NCBI GenBank assembly: GCA_036265385.1
Contig: DATAPD010000008.1
Location: 62,001 to 126,000 of the forward strand
DNA: 64,000 nucleotides
DNA from: DATAPD01 sp036265385
GTDB lineage: Bacteria > Acidobacteriota > Terriglobia > Terriglobales > Acidobacteriaceae
Direction of reading: 5' to 3'
Below, piece after piece: positions 59,961-64,000 of this stretch. Both the position numbers and the translations under genes were made by a program. Under the pieces are notes generated by a model. That model was not told the DNA's origin. It ran no database searches and saw only the letters and a program-made list of their open reading frames with translations. Numbering within the stretch: the stretch's first letter is position 1; each line of letters starts with the position of its first letter.

Positions 59961-61544
59961 ATGTTCTCGTCTAAACACGTTCGTTTGATGTTGGAATTGT
60001 TCTGTCTACACCTGTTTCTTACTCTGGGCATCTTCGCTCAAACATCTCCACCTCCAGATTTGGACGCGTGGGTCGCCCGCTCCATGAAAGAGTTCAACGT
60101 CCCGGGTATTTCTGTCGCAATCGTAAAAGACGGGAAAGTGATCCTTGCGAAGGGGTACGGAGTGCGCAAATTGGGCGAGTCCACTCCCGTCGACGAAAAC
60201 ACGCTTTTCCCTATCGGATCGAACACAAAAGCATTCACTACTGCCGCGCTGGCCACACTAGTGGACGAAGGCAAGCTCTCGTGGGACGACCACGTTTATG
60301 AACGGCTTCCTGGTTTTCAGATGTATGACCCATACGTCTCCCATGAGATGACTATCCGTGACCTGATCACTCACCGAAGCGGCATGGGTCTCGGTGAAGG
60401 CGACTTGCTGTTCTGGCCCCCTACGACATACTCGCGCGAACAGATTATTCACAAGCTGCGTTACATGAAACCCGCATCAAGCTTCCGTAGCAAGTACGCT
60501 TACGACAACTTGCTCTATATGGCGGCAGGACAAATCATTCCAGCCGTCACCGGAATTTCCTGGGATGAATACGTTCGCACGCGCATCTTCGCCCCTCTCG
60601 GCATGAATACGAGCAACACCAGCGTGCGCTCCCTGAAACCGACCGACAATGCAGCATCTCCACACTCGGTCATCGACGAGAAGCTGCAAGTCGTAACGTT
60701 CGAAGCACTCGATAATGTGGGTCCAGCCGGCGCGATCAATTCCTCTGCTGCCGAGATGGCGCGTTGGGTACTTTTGCAACTCAATCGCGGCAAATTTTCT
60801 GATCGTGAAGGTCGGTTGTTCAGTGAAAAACGGTCTCGTGAGATGTGGTCCGCGCAGACTATTCTTCCCATCAATGACCCTCCTCCACCGCTCGCTGGCC
60901 TTAAGGCAAACTTCGCCGCATACGCTTTAGGATGGGGTACTCGCGACTACCAGGGCCGGAAACTCGTTGGCCACACCGGCGGAGTTCTGGGCTCCGTCTC
61001 GCGCGTGATGCTGGTTCCACAGGAAAATCTCGGCGTCGTCATTCTCACCAATGCGGAGCAGGGGAGCTCGTTTGATTCCATCCTGTTTCATGTCATCGAT
61101 CACTATTTCGGTCTGCCTCAGACCGATTGGATCGCAAACTTCAAAGCGACGGACGATCAGCAGCACAGCGATGCCGCTGAGGAATTGAAGAAAGCGGAAA
61201 CTGCGCGCAACGTACAGTCCAAACCATCTCTCACTTTGGAAAAGTATGATGGCACCTACGAAGATGCGTGGTACGGGACATCCACCGTACGCAACGAAAA
61301 CGGTCGACTCACTCTCACTTTCGACCACACTCCGGGCATGGTGGGCGATCTCGAGCACTGGCAGTACGACACCTTTAAAGCCCACTGGCGCAATCGCCAG
61401 ATTGAAGATGCTTTCGTCTCTTTCTCGCTCAACCCGGATGGCACAATTCAAGACTTCAAAATGGAAGCCGTTTCTCCGCTGGCTGACTTCAGCTTCGACT
61501 ATCAGGATCTGTTATTCACGCCGAAAAAGGTCAAGACCAAGTAG
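59961..61544 (+). CDS. Secreted class C beta-lactamase-fold serine hydrolase with C-terminal DUF3471-like domain
   Basis: 527 residues, signal peptide (MLELFCLHLFLTLGIFAQ from residue 10). Catalytic motifs: S87-N-T-K90 in FPIGSNTKAFTT, Y181-D-N183 in YAYDNLLYMA, and the third motif HTGG (LVGHTGGVLGSV near 338). THRSGMG is the usual substrate-side loop. Residues about 410-527 form a separate beta domain (YDGTYEDAWYGTSTVRNENG, LTLTFDHTPG), which is DUF3471-like. Substrates of these are often D-amino acid peptides or esters rather than antibiotics. The enzyme acts outside the cytoplasm. Confidence 0.92.
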   Translation: MFSSKHVRLMLELFCLHLFLTLGIFAQTSPPPDLDAWVARSMKEFNVPGISVAIVKDGKVILAKGYGVRKLGESTPVDENTLFPIGSNTKAFTTAALATLVDEGKLSWDDHVYERLPGFQMYDPYVSHEMTIRDLITHRSGMGLGEGDLLFWPPTTYSREQIIHKLRYMKPASSFRSKYAYDNLLYMAAGQIIPAVTGISWDEYVRTRIFAPLGMNTSNTSVRSLKPTDNAASPHSVIDEKLQVVTFEALDNVGPAGAINSSAAEMARWVLLQLNRGKFSDREGRLFSEKRSREMWSAQTILPINDPPPPLAGLKANFAAYALGWGTRDYQGRKLVGHTGGVLGSVSRVMLVPQENLGVVILTNAEQGSSFDSILFHVIDHYFGLPQTDWIANFKATDDQQHSDAAEELKKAETARNVQSKPSLTLEKYDGTYEDAWYGTSTVRNENGRLTLTFDHTPGMVGDLEHWQYDTFKAHWRNRQIEDAFVSFSLNPDGTIQDFKMEAVSPLADFSFDYQDLLFTPKKVKTK

Positions 61545-61630
61545 TCGCCTGCGTTTCGTCGACTGAAATGTAGCGGGTACAATAATCGGCATCCGACATT
61601 GTTCGCGAAGGCTTTGGTAAAGGAACTCAG

Positions 61631-62509
61631 ATGAGCGCAACTCGGCCGCAAACCGCTTCCTCGGAACTTCCTCCCGTTCCCCTCACAATTGAAGGCTACT
61701 CCGTTCTCCATCAAATGATGCGGTTCCGCTGGACGGCCTGGCAGTCTCTGCCGTCATCGGAGCGCGACGCAATCGTCCGTGACGCTTCCACTGCGTTGGC
61801 GATCATGGAGCAAAATGCCGCCGGTCAGTCTGCCCTGTATTCACTTCTCGGCCACAAGGGCGATCTCATGCTCATCCATTTCCGCAACAGCTTTGATGAG
61901 TTGAACCAGGCAGAACTCACCCTCGCGCAGCTTCGATTGAATGACTTCTTTGAACCTACAACTTCCTATCTTTCAATCATTGAGCTTGGATTGTACGAGT
62001 CTACGTTGAAGGTTTATCGAAACCTGTCCGAACGTGGTGTAGAACCTCATTCTGAGGAATGGAAACGCGAGATCGCGGACACGCTTCAACGACAAAAAGA
62101 AGCCATGAAGCCGCGCCTCTTCCCTTCCATTCCGCCCAACCGGTATGCCTGCTTTTATCCGATGGATCGCCGCCGAGGCGAAGACAAGAACTGGTACATG
62201 CTGCCAATGGAAGAGCGTCAACGGCAGATGAACGAGCATGGCATGGTCGGTCGTCGCTACGCTGGTGAAGTCCGCCAGATCATCAGCGGCTCAATCGGAT
62301 TCGACGACTGGGAATGGGGCGTGGATCTTTTCGCGGATGAACCGCTGGTCTTCAAGAAATTAATTTATGAAATGCGGTTCGATCAGGTCAGCGCAGAATA
62401 CGCTGCGTTTGGCCATTTCTATATCGGATTGCGAGTCGCCTCTTCGGATCTGGGAAAACTGTTGTCAGGACAACTTCCATCCCACGCCGGCGACCCTACT
62501 GCCAAATAA
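61631..62509 (+). CDS. hemQ: Coproheme decarboxylase HemQ (chlorite dismutase family)
   Basis: 292 residues. The family's two ferredoxin-like halves are seen, with the second holding the active site: Tyr176 in YACFYPMDRRR (the radical Tyr of HemQ) and the haem-ligand His203 in RQMNEHGMVGRRYAGEV. SGSIGFDDWEWGVDLFADEP is the family's best-conserved strand. It lacks the Cld Arg of chlorite dismutase in the usual place, so I favour HemQ. HemQ decarboxylates coproheme III to haem b in the coproporphyrin-dependent pathway, the final step, using H2O2. No hemH or hemY gene is next to it. Confidence 0.9.
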   Translation: MSATRPQTASSELPPVPLTIEGYSVLHQMMRFRWTAWQSLPSSERDAIVRDASTALAIMEQNAAGQSALYSLLGHKGDLMLIHFRNSFDELNQAELTLAQLRLNDFFEPTTSYLSIIELGLYESTLKVYRNLSERGVEPHSEEWKREIADTLQRQKEAMKPRLFPSIPPNRYACFYPMDRRRGEDKNWYMLPMEERQRQMNEHGMVGRRYAGEVRQIISGSIGFDDWEWGVDLFADEPLVFKKLIYEMRFDQVSAEYAAFGHFYIGLRVASSDLGKLLSGQLPSHAGDPTAK

Positions 62510-62549
62510 ACCGCCTCTTCTCACGCGCCTTTGAACAGCGACGGTAAAC

Positions 62550-62717
62550 CTAGCGCGTATCGAAATGCGTCGCCTGCGCCGTCGTCAGAATCTCTCGCAT
62601 TCTGCTGTCCAGGTGCTCTACAGGCACGCTCAGGCTGCGAGTAAAGTGATTCAAGAAAAACAACAGCACCAGCATGCTTGAGGCGAAAACCATAACAGTC
62701 AGCAGCACGATCCACAT
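62550..62717 (-). CDS. 55-residue membrane protein
   Basis: A short gene with AAGGAG nine bases before its ATG at 62717. Product starts MWIVLLTVMVFASSMLVLLF, a single strong transmembrane helix, then FLNHFTRSLSVPVEHLDSRM and REILTTAQATHFDTR. The single TM plus a short charged cytoplasmic tail is typical of small regulatory membrane proteins. No family is recognised. It is convergent with hemQ, with 40 bases between stops. Confidence 0.72.
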   Translation of the reverse strand: MWIVLLTVMVFASSMLVLLFFLNHFTRSLSVPVEHLDSRMREILTTAQATHFDTR

Positions 62718-62813
62718 AGTTTCCGACTCCTTGAGTTCATTTCCGCACGCAAGCCAAGAATAAGAACAAGCCGCCTTTTGTGCGAGATTGCCAAGGTAAT
62801 CGAGCGCTGAGTA

Positions 62814-63188
62814 CTAATGGTTCGCGGCCTGTTTTGAGCCTATTTTCTTTGCCTGTTTTTTTGGTGCAGGCTTTCGTTTCGCGAAGCGGTGCTCATGCAA
62901 CGTCATATTCACCCGCCTCCCGCGAAACGTCACACCTTCCATCTGGAGGCGGAAGCGCTGCTCCATACCGGCTTCTCCGGGCAGCTTGATCTGCCCGCCT
63001 GCGCCCAAAATCCGTTGCCATGGCAAGCCTTCATAACTCTGCAGGACGCGTGCCACCAGCCGCGATGCCCCCGGATACCCTGCGGCTCGCGCCACCGAAC
63101 CGTATGTAGCGACCTTTCCGTGCGGCACCGTGCGGATCGTGCGCCGGATATTTTCATGCATTCCTGTTTTTCGGCCGCTCGCATTCAT
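62814..63188 (-). CDS. Alkyltransferase-like protein (ATL), MGMT fold without the active Cys
   Basis: 124 residues (an ATG 27 bases downstream, at MHENIRRT, may be the true start). The MGMT DNA-binding core is intact: VPHGKVATYGSVARAAGYPG, with the Arg finger in ASRLVARVLQ. At the place of the PCHR active site it has PWQR (residues 56-59), so Cys is replaced by Trp. Such ATL proteins bind O6-alkylguanine and pass it to nucleotide excision repair instead of dealkylating. The C-terminus is a Lys-rich tail (KRKPAPKKQAKKIGSKQ), probably for DNA binding. Confidence 0.88.
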   Translation of the reverse strand: MNASGRKTGMHENIRRTIRTVPHGKVATYGSVARAAGYPGASRLVARVLQSYEGLPWQRILGAGGQIKLPGEAGMEQRFRLQMEGVTFRGRRVNMTLHEHRFAKRKPAPKKQAKKIGSKQAANH

Positions 63189-63382
63189 CTTTTGTCACCA
63201 TCGGCAATTCTTCCCTTGGGACTTTGCAAGTAGATCAAACAGATTCTATTTTCCTCTGGTCTTTTTGCATTTACTCTCGTTGTATCCATCATCCTATTGC
63301 AGTGAATGGCGATTGGGGCGCATCCGTTCTCGAAAGTATGGATAACTTGTCCCGGGCCACTGAAATCGCAAATGCAGGAGTC

Positions 63383-64000
63383 ATGATGAAATCATTCGTG
63401 CGCCTCTTCACTAGTTCTTGGATGTGCCTGTTCATTACCGGATTGCTCGTTTTTCTACTCGGTTGCGGAGAGGATCACGCTCGCTTGCGTGTCGTCCACG
63501 CCTCACCTGACGCGCCAAACGTTGACGTTCTTGTGGATGGGAAGAGCGTCCTCACCAATGTGCCTTATGCCACGGCATCGGACTACCTGACCGTGACGGC
63601 AGGTACGCGACGCATCGAAGTTCGCCCGACCGGAACGAGTACCGATGTCATCAACTCCAATGTCAGTCTTTCAAGCCACAGTGATTCCACTGTCCTGGCG
63701 GAAGGATTTGCAGCAGTTCCCTCACCCGCGCCCCAGATCGCAGCAGTTGTGTTAACAGACGACAATTCGAACCCTGCATCAGGCAAAGCGAAAGTTCGCG
63801 TGATCCATGCCGCACCTTCAGCCGGCAACGTTGATGTTTACATCGTCCCACCGGGCACGGACATCACCACCGTCAGTCCGACTCTTAGCAATGTCGCGTT
63901 TGAAGCCGCTTCGGGATATTTGAGTGTCGACCCGGCAACTTACGAAGTCGTCGTCACACCGGCTGGCAACAACACGGTCATCGCGATCGATGTGCCCAAC
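63383..64000 (+). CDS. DUF4397 lipoprotein, C-terminus cut by the window edge
   Basis: 206 codons visible, open to base 64000. GCAGGAGTC precedes the ATG at 63383 (a second ATG follows at once). The signal peptide has a lipobox LLGC (FITGLLVFLLGCGED), so the protein is lipidated. Two DUF4397 beta domains are seen: ARLRVVHASPDAPNVDVLVD and GKAKVRVIHAAPSAGNVDVY. The VH-A-x-P-x-A-x-NVDV motif is the domain hallmark. It is a surface or periplasmic protein with unknown role; such domains are frequent in Acidobacteria and Bacteroidota. Confidence 0.88.
   Translation, partial: MMKSFVRLFTSSWMCLFITGLLVFLLGCGEDHARLRVVHASPDAPNVDVLVDGKSVLTNVPYATASDYLTVTAGTRRIEVRPTGTSTDVINSNVSLSSHSDSTVLAEGFAAVPSPAPQIAAVVLTDDNSNPASGKAKVRVIHAAPSAGNVDVYIVPPGTDITTVSPTLSNVAFEAASGYLSVDPATYEVVVTPAGNNTVIAIDVPN

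Overview
The window looks like chromosomal DNA of a free-living soil member of the Acidobacteriota (Terriglobales/Koribacter type). That is inference from gene content, since there is no rRNA to anchor it. The clues are a secreted S53 (sedolisin) protease fused to Ig-like repeats and a Gly-rich tail, LptF and LptG joined in one polypeptide, a bacillithiol enzyme (BshC), a HemQ-type coproheme decarboxylase, a bactofilin, many secreted proteins of unknown function, and a three-gene proton-translocating transhydrogenase. I see no insertion sequences, prophage genes, CRISPR arrays, tRNA genes or rRNA genes. The only structural RNA is a tmRNA.

Layout. 1-1.99 kb: small stress-type genes (an edge-truncated basic protein, a glycine-zipper stress protein, a DUF6496 protein, a Cys-rich zinc protein) ending at a strong terminator. 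2.0-5.9 kb: the S53 protease. 6.2-10.6 kb: a TPR protein, an Ada/AlkA fusion repair enzyme, an NTF2-like protein, bacterioferritin and a YdeI-type protein. 10.8-16.9 kb: a secreted protein, the glycolytic pair gpmI and eno around a DUF2059 protein, then a peroxiredoxin-like gene with an in-frame TGA exactly where the catalytic Cys codon should be, and a secreted glycine-zipper protein. 16.9-21.3 kb: divergent GH57 glycosidase and glgB. 21.3-27 kb: a receiver protein with a hydrophobic C-terminus, an M28 peptidase, fused LptF-LptG and a beta-propeller lipoprotein. 27.2-30.6 kb: a CpxA/CpxR-like two-component system facing a CpxP/Spy-like gene across an operator-like region, then two coupled small genes. 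30.6-35.3 kb: an ABC exporter, a methyltransferase and a flavoprotein reductase facing a second methyltransferase and a bactofilin. 35.4-40 kb: an N-succinylamino-acid-racemase/MenC-like enzyme with a GNAT transferase and MazG. 40-45 kb: penicillin acylase family protein, HAD hydrolase, BshC. 45.1-45.5 kb: tmRNA. 45.5-49.2 kb: serine hydrolase, orphan Flp pilin, two small genes, TPR metalloprotease. 49.7-53.9 kb: RND efflux pair. 54-57 kb: pntB-pntAB-pntAA. 57-64 kb: HEAT protein, a low-complexity secreted protein with 24-bp tandem repeats, DinB, class C-type serine hydrolase, HemQ, a 55-residue membrane protein, an alkyltransferase-like protein (active Cys replaced by Trp), and a DUF4397 lipoprotein cut by the right edge.

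Most notable. (1) The TGA at 15820-15822 reads as selenocysteine in an Arg-Gly-Thr-Trp-Sec-Pro-Asn-Cys motif, with the reading frame intact on both sides and a small SECIS-like hairpin just downstream. I judge this a selenoprotein rather than a pseudogene. (2) The region between the CpxR-like regulator and the CpxP-like gene carries in-phase GTAAA/GTCAA half-sites on both strands, suggesting an autoregulated envelope-stress operator. (3) Several themes recur: redox and peroxide defence (Sec-peroxiredoxin, BshC, bacterioferritin, transhydrogenase), alkylation-damage repair (Ada/AlkA fusion, ATL) and envelope building (LptFG, ABC exporter, bactofilin, Cpx-like system).
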